Below, one piece after another: positions 45,235 to 53,998 of a stretch of DNA of 64,000 nucleotides (its first letter is position 1; every line of letters starts with the position of its first letter). Below the pieces are notes generated by a model. It was given only the letters and a program-made list of their open reading frames with translations. It ran no database searches and was not told the origin of the DNA. Position numbers and translations under genes: made by a program. The DNA comes from VAZQ01 sp963841105 (lineage in GTDB: Bacteria; Pseudomonadota; Alphaproteobacteria; Rhizobiales; Xanthobacteraceae), in assembly GCA_963841105.1 (NCBI GenBank), contig CAWJCB010000008.1:248001-312000 (forward strand), given 5' to 3'.

Positions 45235-46110
45235 TCATTTTCCGCGTAACGAGGGCTCAAGCCGTGCCGCTCGCTTGCGTTGCGCCGCTTCATCTTGTTT
45301 GGGTAAATTCATTTCCTTTTCGATGGCATCAGCGGCCGCGGCGAGATAGGAATTCTCGAAATCGGAAACCAGCGACAAACCTTCGAAATCGAGAATTGTC
45401 ACGCGCTTGTGGTCGATTGCAACAAGCTTGTCCTCTCGCAACTGGCGGATCGTGCGGTTCACGTGAACGGTGGTCAAGCCGACTGCATCGCCGATCAACT
45501 CCTGGGTCAATGGCATCTCGAATGTCATGTCACTCGTCAGGCCGGCTCCCTTCAAGCGCACAAACAGCTCGAGCAGCAGATGGCTGATGCGCTCATAGGC
45601 GGATCTGCGGGCGGCATCGATGAGATGTTCCCCGACAATGGCCGCTTCGCACGCAGCGGACCAAAACAATGCCTTGGCCAATCTTGGGCTTCGCTCGAAC
45701 ACCTCGTCAATTATCTGGAATGAGATCTCCGACACCGAGCTCTCCGTAATCGTCGCGACCGAATACAAGGATTTTCTGAAAACACATGCTTGCAGCCCGA
45801 AAATCTGCCCCGGGAGGATAAAATCAATGATCTGACGCGAGCCGTCATGGAGGATCTTGTAACGCACCAGCCATCCGCTGTGATTGACAAAGACTGCGCC
45901 ATAGTGCTTGCCGGCTACCAGCACATCCTTGTTCTTCCGGATGGTCATGCTCCGGACGCCGCGGCCGGCCCCGGATATGAGCTCCTCGTGGGACAAGCGA
46001 CCTGGAAAGAGAGAAATTGATGCTGCGCTTGCATCCGCAAAGCAGGCGTTACGCCGGTCGTTACCTTTCGCCATAGCGCCGGACCCACGATTTCCCATGT
46101 CGGCCCGCAA
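45235..46110 (-). CDS. Crp/Fnr family transcriptional regulator
   Basis: About 291 residues. A cyclic-nucleotide-binding-like beta-roll (VFVNHSGWLVRYKILHDGSR, then QIIDFILPGQIFGLQA) is followed by a dimerisation helix and a winged helix-turn-helix (LTQELIGDAVGLTTVHVNRT). The N-terminal Cys cluster of oxygen-sensing FNR is missing; only scattered Cys are present, so it is not a 4Fe-4S FNR. The recognition helix (TTVHVNRTIRQL) differs from the E-x-x-S-R of FNR/FixK and matches a large Bradyrhizobium paralogue group. It faces away from the ferredoxin-reductase-like gene; the true start may be 46098 or 46074. Confidence 0.92.
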   Translation of the reverse strand: MRADMGNRGSGAMAKGNDRRNACFADASAASISLFPGRLSHEELISGAGRGVRSMTIRKNKDVLVAGKHYGAVFVNHSGWLVRYKILHDGSRQIIDFILPGQIFGLQACVFRKSLYSVATITESSVSEISFQIIDEVFERSPRLAKALFWSAACEAAIVGEHLIDAARRSAYERISHLLLELFVRLKGAGLTSDMTFEMPLTQELIGDAVGLTTVHVNRTIRQLREDKLVAIDHKRVTILDFEGLSLVSDFENSYLAAAADAIEKEMNLPKQDEAAQRKRAARLEPSLRGK

Positions 46111-46224
46111 CCTGTAGGGCTCGACTTTGCAGCACGAACGTCAAAGCTCTCGCAGCTCTGCGGCTTTCCGTCATCGGCGGCAGGAACCGCGCTCGGGTGG
46201 CTGACCGCACCGCGCCTGTCCAGA

Positions 46225-46238
46225 TTGATCCATGTTAA
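46225..46238. promoter_or_regulatory. FNR/FixK-like box
   Basis: TTGATCCATGTTAA: one perfect half-site (TTGAT), four-base spacer, imperfect second half (GTTAA for ATCAA). It lies in the divergent region between the Crp/Fnr gene (start 46110) and the ferredoxin-reductase-like gene (start 46347), about 110 bp from each. Confidence 0.5.
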
Positions 46239-46346
46239 CGAAGCCCGTTAATTCGCGCCAGCCGTCAAGCCCATAGACTATTCGCTAAGTCGGCAATCCG
46301 TCTCGCACGGAGAGCCTAGTGGGACCGTGATGTGCGAGGTGAGCGA

Positions 46347-47532
46347 ATGAAAAGGCGCAAGTACCTCGTCGTCGGTGGCGGCCTCGCGGCCGACGCCGCC
46401 ATCCGCGGCATTCGCGAGGTGGACCGTGCCGGTTCGATCCTGGCGGTGTCCGACGAGGATGATCCGCCCTACGACCGGCCGCCGCTCTCGAAGGCGCTTT
46501 GGAAAGGCGCGCCCCTCGATACGATCTGGCGCCATACCGAGTCGAGCGGCGCCGAGCTGCGCCTCGGCGCGAGGATTGTCGCACTTGATCCGGACGCCAA
46601 GACGGCCAGGGATGCCGCGGGGGAGACCTTCGCCTATGAGAGACTTCTGTTGGCTACCGGCGGCTCGCCACGGCGCCTTCGTAACGCCAATTCGTCGGTC
46701 ATCTATTTTCGCAAGCTGGCCGACTTCAGGCGCACGTGGGACCTCGCGAGCCGGCAAGCCGAGTTCGCGGTCGTCGGCGGCGGCTTCATCGGCTCGGAGA
46801 TTGCGGCCGCGCTCGCCATGAACGGGCGGAAAGTGTCATTGATATTTCCAGGCTCGTGCATAGGCGATCGAACTCTATCCGCGACCGCTGGCGAATTTTC
46901 TGAATGTCTATTTTCGAAAACATGGCGTCAACGTTCGCTTCAACGAGCGGATAGAACGGATCGAGAGGCAGACGGAGAAGGTCGTTATCCGGACCGGTGA
47001 AAATGGCACGACCGCGGTCGATGTCGTCGTCGCCGGAATTGGAATCGAGCCGAATGTGGATTTGGCGGAATCTGCCGGATTGACCGTGGCGGGCGGCATT
47101 GTCGTCGATGAAATGCTTCGCACAAGCGACCCCGATATTTATGCGGCGGGAGATGTCGCGAATTTTCCATGCCGCGCCCTGGAAAGGCGACTACGGTTCG
47201 AGCACGAGGACAATGCGGAGGCAATGGGGAGAACTGCCGGCCGCAACATGGCTGGCCGCTGCGATGCCTATCGGCATCTGCCGTTCTTTTATTCGGACCT
47301 GTTCGATTTCGGTTACGAAGCGGTCGGCGAGATCGACAGCCGCATGGAAACGGCGGAGGACTGGCTGCAGAAATTTCAAAAGGGCGTGATTTATTACCTT
47401 GCTGACGGCCGGGTTCGCGGCGTCCTGTTGTGGAACGTCTGGGGTCAGGTGGATGCAGCGAGAGAGCTGATCGTATCCAGGCGACAGCACAAACCCGGCG
47501 AGCTGATCGGACGCTTGCGCGAGACCGGATAA
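46347..47532 (+). CDS. FAD-dependent ferredoxin/rubredoxin reductase-like oxidoreductase (frame broken once)
   Basis: About 395 residues in two frames joined near 46871, where one extra A splits GDR-LYPRPLANFLNVYFRKHG. FAD motif YLVVGGGLAADAAIRGI, the DDPPYDRPPLSK segment, NAD motif FAVVGGGFIGSEIAAALAMN, and IYAAGDVANFP identify the AIF/ferredoxin-reductase family. It moves electrons from NAD(P)H to a small redox protein. GAGGTGAG precedes the ATG at 46347. It follows an FNR-like box and precedes the ABC importer genes, but no ferredoxin partner is in the window. Confidence 0.88.
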
Positions 47533-47665
47533 ACCGCTGCGGCGCTGAGCTTGAAATGATTTGCGCATTGCGGAACTCGCCGGCGCCAGTGTTGGGCAGC
47601 AATGTTTTCGCCGTTCGAGACGCAGAGACCATACGCTTTTCAGCTCGGATGCGGCTCACTGGTCA

Positions 47666-47679
47666 TTAATTTGAATCAA
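47666..47679. promoter_or_regulatory. FNR/FixK-like box
   Basis: TTAATTTGAATCAA: 9 of 10 half-site positions fit TTGAT-N4-ATCAA, the best such match seen in this window. It is 72 bp upstream of the solute-binding protein start, where a class II-type activator would bind. Confidence 0.6.
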
Positions 47680-47751
47680 TAAGTCGGGTTAAGGCAAAGC
47701 CATTGCGCCGGGCATAGGCTTGCCTCCTTTTGGAAACAAGGAATGCCCGAA

Positions 47752-49000
47752 ATGAGCCTCAAGATCACTCGTCGCCAAGTCGTTCAGGCAGGTGTGGCAC
47801 TTGGTGCTTCGGCCGTATTTTCGCCGCCCGTGCTCACGTTTGCCCAGGGTGAGACGCCGATCAAGATCGGGATGCATGATCCGTTGACCGGCACCTATGC
47901 CGCGGAGGGCGAAAGCGAAGTCCGCGGCGCCAGGATGGCGCTCGCGGAAATCAACGCAAAAGGCGGCATCCTCGGCCGCAAGCTCGAATTGGCCGTCGAA
48001 GACGACAATGCCAATGCCGGCCTGGCGGCTCAGAAAGCCCACAAGCTCATCGAGCAGGAGAAGGTCGCTTTGCTGATGGGGGCCGTTTCCTCGGCGACCG
48101 CGTTGTCGGTGAACCAGGTGGCGCACGACAAGGGCATCGTCTACATGGTCACCGGCGGCCACACCGACCCGGTCACCGGCAGCCAGTGTCACTGGACCAC
48201 GTTTCGCATCTGCACGACGACCTACATGCTCGCGGCCGGCTTGGCGGAGACGCTGTACAAGAAATTCGGCGGCAAATGGTATTTCATCACGCCGGATTAT
48301 GCGTTCGGTCATACCCTTCAGGAATCCTACGCAAAGCTCCTGGGGCAAATGGGCGGCACCGTGCTCGGCAATTCATTGTCGCCGCTCGGCACGACCGATT
48401 TCACGGCGTATCTGATCAAGGCGCAGCAGTCGCATCCCGACGTGCTGATCAATCTATGCGACGGCCAGGAATCTGGTGAACTCGATGAAGCAGGCGGCGC
48501 AATTCGGACTGATGAAGCAGTTTCCGATCGGCGGCGGCTTGAGCGAGCTCGAAGTATTGGCCGCGCTGCCGATGGAGGCCAAGGTTGGCTGGTGGACACT
48601 CGAATGGTGGTGGGATCAACCGAGCACACCCCATGTCAAGGACTGGGTCGCCAGTTATCAAAGGACGTACAACGACAAGACGTATCCTAGCGCGCGCACG
48701 TGGTTCGGCTATGCCGGAATGCATTCGCTCGCTATGGGAGCCGCCAAGGCGAAATCGCTGGATTCCGTCAAGGTATCGAGGGCGCTGGAAGGCATGGAGC
48801 TGCCTCCGGAAATCAAGCTGCAACCCAATCACGTCTATTTCCGGCCGGGAGACCATCAGTTGATGTCCAGCGAATTCCCCGGCGAGATCATTCAGAACGG
48901 CGCCTACCCGAACCTTTTCAAAGTTGCGGAAATTGTAGCAGGAGAGAAGATCGCGGTGCCGGAAAGCGAAACCGGCTGCAGGCTCGACTATCACGCGTAA
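47752..49000 (+). CDS. Branched-chain amino acid/urea-type ABC substrate-binding protein (frame broken once)
   Basis: About 415 residues in two frames joined near 48470 by one extra A (CAGGAATCTG for CAGGATCTG). The N-terminus has a Tat-like signal (ITRRQVVQAGVALGASAVFS). The body is a family 5 periplasmic receptor: IKIGMHDPLTGTYAAEGESE, RGARMALAEINAKGGILGRK and FITPDYAFGHTLQESYAKLL, as in LivJ, UrtA and FmdD. Ligands of the family include amino acids, urea, short amides and aromatic acids. ATG 47752 is preferred over 47743 because of spacing to AAGGA. It heads a livHMGF-type operon. Confidence 0.88.
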
Positions 49001-49095
49001 TGCGCACTCCGCGCACCGGCTAATGCAGCGCCCTTCGTCGTCGCGGGGCGCAGCATACCGTGGGTCGGGCGATCAAGCGGACAGAGCAGCCGATA

Positions 49096-49965
49096 ATGCA
49101 GCTTCTATTGTTCAACGCCTTCAATGGTCTTATCCAAGGCGTATTCTATGCCCTGATGGCGCTCGGTCTGGCGCTTATTCTCAGCCTGAATTCCATAATC
49201 AACATGGCGCATGGGGGGTTCCTGGTCATCGGGGCCTACCTCGCCTATACGCTCACTCCATACCTCGGTTTTTGGGGTGCTCTCGTCGTCGGGCCTGTGC
49301 TGGCCGCCGTCATTGGTCTTGTCGTTGAACGTCTGCTGATCAGGCCGCTCTATGGGAGACCTGATCCCCTATACAGCCTGCTGCTGACGTTCGGCCTGGC
49401 TCTGATCATCGAGGACATGACGCGGACGATCTGGGGCGCGCAGGGATTGCCCCTTGAAATTCCTGAAATTCTCAATTCACCGATCAGCAGCGAATTCTTT
49501 TTCGTCACCGGCTATCGGATTTTCGTGGTCGCAATCACGGCGGCTGCGACGATCGGGCTTTATTTGCTGCTGCGCTACACGCTGCTCGGCATCCGTATCC
49601 GCGCCGGAACGCGCGATATCGAGACGACCTCAGCCCTTGGCGTGAACATCTATCGGCTTCGCGCATTGAATTTCGGATTCGGCTGCCTATTCGCGGGTCT
49701 CTCCGGCGTCCTGGCTGCGGGCATCCTCGGGTTGACGCCGCCGATGGGCAACAGCCTGATTATGCCGAGCTTTGTCGCAATCATCGTCGGCGGTGTCGGA
49801 AGCCTCCTTGGCGCCGTGCTTGGCGGTCTCATCATCGGCCTGGCTGCCGGTATCACGACGACCTACTACCCCGCGGCCAGCGAGGCGGTCATTTATCTGA
49901 TGATGTTGATCGTTCTCGTCGTGCGGCCGCGTGGGCTCTTTGGCGAGGAGGGGCTGTTCGAATGA
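49096..49965 (+). CDS. Branched-chain amino acid-type ABC permease (LivH-like)
   Basis: About 289 residues, very hydrophobic, starting MQLLLFNAFNGLIQGVFYAL, with the conserved GLALILSLNSIINMAHGGFL early on and VGGVGSLLGAVLGGLIIGLA near the C-terminus. It forms half of the membrane channel. The start is uncertain: a GTG at 49060 would add 12 residues. Its stop overlaps the ATG of the next permease. Confidence 0.92.
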   Translation: MQLLLFNAFNGLIQGVFYALMALGLALILSLNSIINMAHGGFLVIGAYLAYTLTPYLGFWGALVVGPVLAAVIGLVVERLLIRPLYGRPDPLYSLLLTFGLALIIEDMTRTIWGAQGLPLEIPEILNSPISSEFFFVTGYRIFVVAITAAATIGLYLLLRYTLLGIRIRAGTRDIETTSALGVNIYRLRALNFGFGCLFAGLSGVLAAGILGLTPPMGNSLIMPSFVAIIVGGVGSLLGAVLGGLIIGLAAGITTTYYPAASEAVIYLMMLIVLVVRPRGLFGEEGLFE

Positions 49966-50901
49966 TACGCATCGCAGCCGTTGCGGCGATGTGGATGGCG
50001 CTGGTGGCGTTGCCGTGGTGGTTGCCGGTTATCGGCGGCTATGCAGCGCTCGGCTCGAAGGTCCTGATTTACGCGATCGCCGTCATGGGATTGAACCTGC
50101 TGATCGGGTTTACCGGCGGCCTGTCGTTCGGCCAAGCCGCCTATTTCGGTCTTGGCGCCTACGGCGCCGGCATGACACTGAAGTACATCGCGTCGAGCAC
50201 GCCGCTGGCGATCCTCATCGGCACTTCGGCCGGCGGCATGGCCGCGACGCTGCTGGGTCCGCTGGTCATGCGTCGACGCGGCATATATTTTGCAATGATC
50301 ACCATCGCGATCGGTCAGCTTTTCTACTTCGTTGTGGTGCGCTGGAACGAGGTGACCGGCGGCGAGGACGGCCTAGCTGGTTTTCGACGCCAGGATATTC
50401 ATCTCGGCGGCATGGTCGTCCCGCTTACTCAGACCAACTTTTACTATCTCGTTCTCCTATGTTTCACCGTTGCGGTCGGCATCATGTGGGCTCTGCTGCG
50501 GTCACCGCTCGGCCATACCTGGGTTGCCATCCGCGAAAACCGGCGCCGCATGGAGTTTCTGGGCATACGGGTCGAGCATTATGTCTGGGCGGCTTTCGCC
50601 ATCGCCGGCTTCATTACCGCTTTTGCCGGCACGTTGAACGCACTTCTATTCAATTTTACCTCGCCGCAGGATCTGCATTGGATTCTGTCCGGCAATTTCG
50701 TGATCATGATCGTGCTGGGCGGAATGCGCAGCTTTTTCGGCCCCCTGCGTCGGGGTGTTCATCTTCGTCGTCGCGCAGGATTATCTCTCGAGCTTTACCG
50801 GCAATTGGATGACGTTCATCGGATTGCTGTTTGTGGTTATCGTGTTGTTGTTTCCGAAGGGTATCCTTGGACTGTTTGATGGCCGCACGAGGTTCGCTTG
50901 A
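49962..50901 (+). CDS. Branched-chain amino acid-type ABC permease (LivM-like; frame broken once near 3' end)
   Basis: About 312 residues. The main frame (AVMGLNLLIGFTGGLSFGQA, GLGAYGAGMTLKYIASSTPL) runs to LGGMRSFFGP; one extra C in the run at 50741-50745 then throws it off. In the corrected frame the normal LivM ending CVGVFIFVVAQDYLSSFTGN and LLFPKGILGLFDGR follows, with stop at 50899-50901. It overlaps the LivH-like stop (ATGA) and is directly followed by the ATPase genes. Confidence 0.9.
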
Positions 50902-50915
50902 CGGCCACGCTTGTC

Positions 50916-51708
50916 ATGCGAAGCACGGGCGCAAGGCATGCGTCCCCTTTAGACCTGCGTCGGCTCCTATGCCTGAAAAACATTTCCCGGCATTTCGGAA
51001 CGCTTAAGGCGGTGGACAATGTTTCTTTCGAAATGAGCGCTGGAGAGCTTCGCGCCGTGATCGGTCCCAACGGAGCGGGGAAAACGACATTTTTCAATCT
51101 GATCAGCGGCCTCCTGCGGTCCACCAGCGGCCAAATATGGTTTGACGAGCAGGACATCACCCGGCTGACCGTCGTTGAACGCGTCGCTCAGGGCATTGTT
51201 CGGACATTCCAGGTCACCGAAATCCTGCCTGATCTCGCGGTTTTCGATAATGTTCGTATCGGGGTGGAGACGGCGGCGGGTCTGAACCCCAAACCATGGC
51301 TCTCGCGGTCCGTGCGAAAGAAGATCGATCGTCGCGTCAACGAGTTGATCGAGATCACAGGACTGGGCGGCAAGAAGGATCGGATCGTCGGCGAATTGGC
51401 GCACGGGGATCAGCGGGTCGTCGAAGTGGCGATGGCGTTGAGCCTCGAACCGCGCCTTCTGCTACTCGACGAGCCGACGGCCGGGATGGGGGACACCGAG
51501 ACCGAGCATATGGTGGCTCTCGTCCGGCGCCTGCATGCGCAAGAAGGCGTCAGCATCTTGTTCATCGAGCACGATATGAACATCGTATTCGGTATGGCGC
51601 AACGGATTACCGTGCTCGACCAGGGCAGGGTCTTGGCAGAGGGAACGCCGGAGGCGATAGCAGCGGATCCCGAAGGTGCGCGCCGCCTATCTGGGAGCGG
51701 CGGAATGA
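50916..51708 (+). CDS. ABC transporter ATP-binding protein (LivG-like; frame broken near 3' end)
   Basis: About 263 residues. Walker A VIGPNGAGKTTFFNLISG, signature-region GELAHGDQRVVEVAMAL, Walker B LLLLDEPTAGMG and H-loop LFIEHDMNIVFG fit LivG (LAHGDQR for LSGGQQR is usual in this group). An extra A at 51673-51674 removes the natural ending EVRAAYLGAAE-stop (51706-51708) and makes the frame run into the next gene, giving a false 513-residue fusion. A TTG at 50898, overlapping the LivM stop, is an alternative start. Confidence 0.9.
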
Positions 51709-52439
51709 CCGTTGTCCTGTGCGCGAACGAGGTGCACACGTTTCTCGGCAAGAGCCACATTCTGCATGGAATATCGCTCGACATTCATGAGGGCGAGATC
51801 GTGACTTTGCTTGGACGCAACGGCGCCGGGAAGACCACGACAGTCCGCAGCCTGATGGGGCTCGCGCCGCCGCGGCGCGGAACGATCGAGATACTGGGGC
51901 GCAACACGACGGACTGGCCGGCGCATCGAATTGCGGAGCTTGGAGTTGGCTACGTTCCCGAGGGCCGTAAAATCTTCGGCAGCTTGACGGTCCTCGAAAA
52001 CCTGCGCGTTCCGGCGATCCGCCCGGGGACCTGGACCATCGAGCGCGTATTCAAGCTTTTCCCGCGGCTTGAAGAGCGCAAGTCGCAGCTTGGCCGCCAA
52101 CTTTCCGGCGGCGAGCAGGAGATGCTCGCCATCGCACGTCCGCTCCTGATAAATCCGCAGCTGATCCTTCTCGACGAGCCCTCGCAGGGATTGGCCCCAC
52201 TGATCATAAAGGAGGTGATGCAGGTGGTCCGTCGCATGCGGGAGGAAGGCCTGTCCGTTCTCCTCATCGAGCAGAACGCCCCGCTGTCGCTTGCAATCGC
52301 CGATCGCGCCTATGTCATGGACGACGGCAGAGTTGCGTATTCCGGGCGGGCTGCCGACCTGGCGAAAGATACCACTCTCGTCAACAAGCTCGCCGGGGTA
52401 GGAAGCAAGGCGCGGGCATCGGCCGCGCCTGGCAAATGA
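51705..52439 (+). CDS. ABC transporter ATP-binding protein (LivF-like)
   Basis: 244 residues starting MTVVLCANEVHTFLGKSHIL, with Walker A LLGRNGAGKTTTVRSL, Q-loop region VGYVPEGRKIFGSLTV, signature LSGGEQEMLAIARP and Walker B LILLDEPSQGLAPL, all typical of LivF. Its ATG overlaps the restored LivG stop (ATGA). It is the last gene of the importer operon and is followed by a strong hairpin. Confidence 0.92.
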   Translation: MTVVLCANEVHTFLGKSHILHGISLDIHEGEIVTLLGRNGAGKTTTVRSLMGLAPPRRGTIEILGRNTTDWPAHRIAELGVGYVPEGRKIFGSLTVLENLRVPAIRPGTWTIERVFKLFPRLEERKSQLGRQLSGGEQEMLAIARPLLINPQLILLDEPSQGLAPLIIKEVMQVVRRMREEGLSVLLIEQNAPLSLAIADRAYVMDDGRVAYSGRAADLAKDTTLVNKLAGVGSKARASAAPGK

Positions 52440-52475
52440 TCATATTCCTCGACATGGCGCCGCAGCGCGCGAAAA

Positions 52476-52515
52476 GGCCCCTGGCGCCAGAACCGGGATA
52501 ATGGCGCCAGGGGCC
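52476..52515. terminator. Perfect 14-bp stem-loop between convergent genes
   Basis: GGCCCCTGGCGCCA (52476-52489) and its exact reverse complement (52502-52515) enclose a 12-base loop. It lies 37 bp after the LivF-like stop and 36 bp from the stop of the convergent membrane protein gene. There is no T-run, so a bidirectional or factor-assisted terminator is likely. Confidence 0.7.
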
Positions 52516-52550
52516 GTCCGCCGCAGAGAGGCTGAGCGGCGGCGGTGCGT

Positions 52551-53262
52551 CTATTCCGCGGGGCCAAACGACGACGAGCGGTGAGTGGCGGTCTCAGTAT
52601 AGGGCCGCATCAGGCTCAGGACGGCATCGCTTGCCGTGGTTCCGGCCAGCACCAGCGTTGCTCCAACAACCACCAGCGCTGTAAACGTCAGCACGCTCGA
52701 GCTGGTGACAATCAAAGCCAGGATTCCCAGCACCATGGCGGCAAGGCCGGCGAGGGCTTGCATCCCGATGGAGCCGTACGCCATCTCGCCCACCAGAATC
52801 TCGCTCCCCGAGCGCCATTCCCTTGCCGGAGTCGCGGTTTGCTTCAACACATGCAGATGCCAGACTGCATTGCTGCTGAAGATCAACGCGCTGCCGAAAG
52901 TGATTGCCGCGATTGCCGTGAGCGCAACGGGGCGGATGCCGAGCAGTGCGAGAATGCCAAGCACAATTCCCGCCACCCCCGCCATGAGCACGGCGGAAAG
53001 GCTGCCGCCGCCGAATCTTAGGGTTGAAGGTGGCGGTTGCACCTGGGGGAAAGATGAGATGGGCGTATTCCGACAGCATGGTCCCGCCTTCGATCAGCAG
53101 GGCGACGCCGAAAACGATTGTCGCAATCGCGACCATCATTTCGGAATGAATGCCGGCGAGACCAACAATCGCCAACACCACCGTGGCGATGCCGCCGATG
53201 GCGTCGGCAAACCAACCGTAGTTGGCCTCCCTGGATAGTGTTTGAGATGTAGTTATGGTCAT
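52551..53262 (-). CDS. Multi-pass membrane protein of unknown function (frame broken once)
   Basis: About 237 residues in two frames joined near 53018-53020 by one extra base. Six hydrophobic segments in three similar pairs are visible (AIGGIATVVLAIVGLAGIHS, VAIATIVFGVALLIEGGTML, AGVAGIVLGILALLGIRPVA, ALTAIAAITFGSALIF, AGLAAMVLGILALIVTSSSV, LVVVGATLVLAGTTASDAVL). The Gly-rich repeating helices recall HdeD/DUF308-type proteins, but I cannot assign a family. The N-terminus MTITTSQTLSREANYG is soluble. Convergent with the ABC importer operon. Confidence 0.75.
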
Positions 53263-53776
53263 GATGTTTTCTCCGTCTTTGGCGAATGGAAAGCGGCATG
53301 AAACTTCTCTTCATTCACCATGTATCTAAGAAGCGACTTTAAGATATTCAAATATTCCATCGTGTTATTCGCTATGACCTCGGTAATTGTTCTAGGTTAA
53401 TGGCGACAAAATCAGCGGCGCGCGCATCGGCAGCGCGCCCGCCGGTGCACGGCGTTGTGCTCATCGAAAAGTGAAGCTGTTCACACGCGCATCACGACGC
53501 TTTTGAGTTTCCGGTTGGCAAGACCGTCATGGTGGCTCGTCTGATCGAGAATCAGGCTCTGACGTGCTTGAGCTCCCGATCGTCGCGCCCATGCGCAATC
53601 AAAAGGACGCCATCCCATTAACCTGGATCAATAGCTTGCCTTACGGCGCTTCGGCCTGGTCGACGGCATAATTTGCGGCCACGCGGCGTTGCAACTTTCG
53701 TCCCGTAACTTTGATGACCGGCGCCAAACCCGAGCATCGGAAGCCAGCGCCACGGCCCGGCCAACGGAGAATGGCA
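53263..53776. other. Intergenic region upstream of the formate dehydrogenase operon
   Basis: About 510 bp. AT-rich around 53320-53400 (probable promoter of the divergent membrane protein gene) and with an FNR-like box at 53618-53631. No gene recognised. Confidence 0.6.
53618..53631. promoter_or_regulatory. FNR/FixK-like box upstream of formate dehydrogenase
   Basis: TTAACCTGGATCAA: perfect right half (ATCAA), left half TTAAC, four-base spacer. It lies 146 bp upstream of the FdhX-like start. Formate dehydrogenases are commonly under Fnr/FixK control, which makes this site credible but unproven. Confidence 0.5.
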
Positions 53777-53986
53777 ATGCACAAGCAGGACAAATTCGCC
53801 CGAGGTCGTCGCCATTTTCTGCGCTTACTTGGAACAGGGACAGGCGCAGCACTCGTTGCCACAGGAGGGCCGCTTGCCGGAACAGCAGCGGCCGATACCG
53901 AAAGCAACGACGAGAAGCGCAAGGCGCGCTACCGGGAAACCGACGAGGTGAAGACCTTCTATCGGGTCAATCGCTATCCAAGCTGA
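53777..53986 (+). CDS. FdhX-like Tat-signal peptide protein of formate dehydrogenase operons
   Basis: 69 residues. It has a twin-arginine region (FARGRRHFLRLLGTGTGAAL), a cleavage-like AAA, and a short charged tail that ends VKTFYRVNRYPS. This is the small protein regularly found just before fdh genes ('formate dehydrogenase region TAT target', TIGR02811 from memory). Its role is uncertain, probably assembly or export of the enzyme. GGAG lies 7 bases before the ATG. It is 12 bp upstream of the alpha subunit. Confidence 0.85.
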   Translation: MHKQDKFARGRRHFLRLLGTGTGAALVATGGPLAGTAAADTESNDEKRKARYRETDEVKTFYRVNRYPS

Positions 53987-53998
53987 GGAAAAACGCCG

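Noticed and set aside
50898..52439. Natural LivG-LivF fusion ATPase
   Set aside because: One extra base explains it; the restored LivG end and overlapping LivF start are standard.
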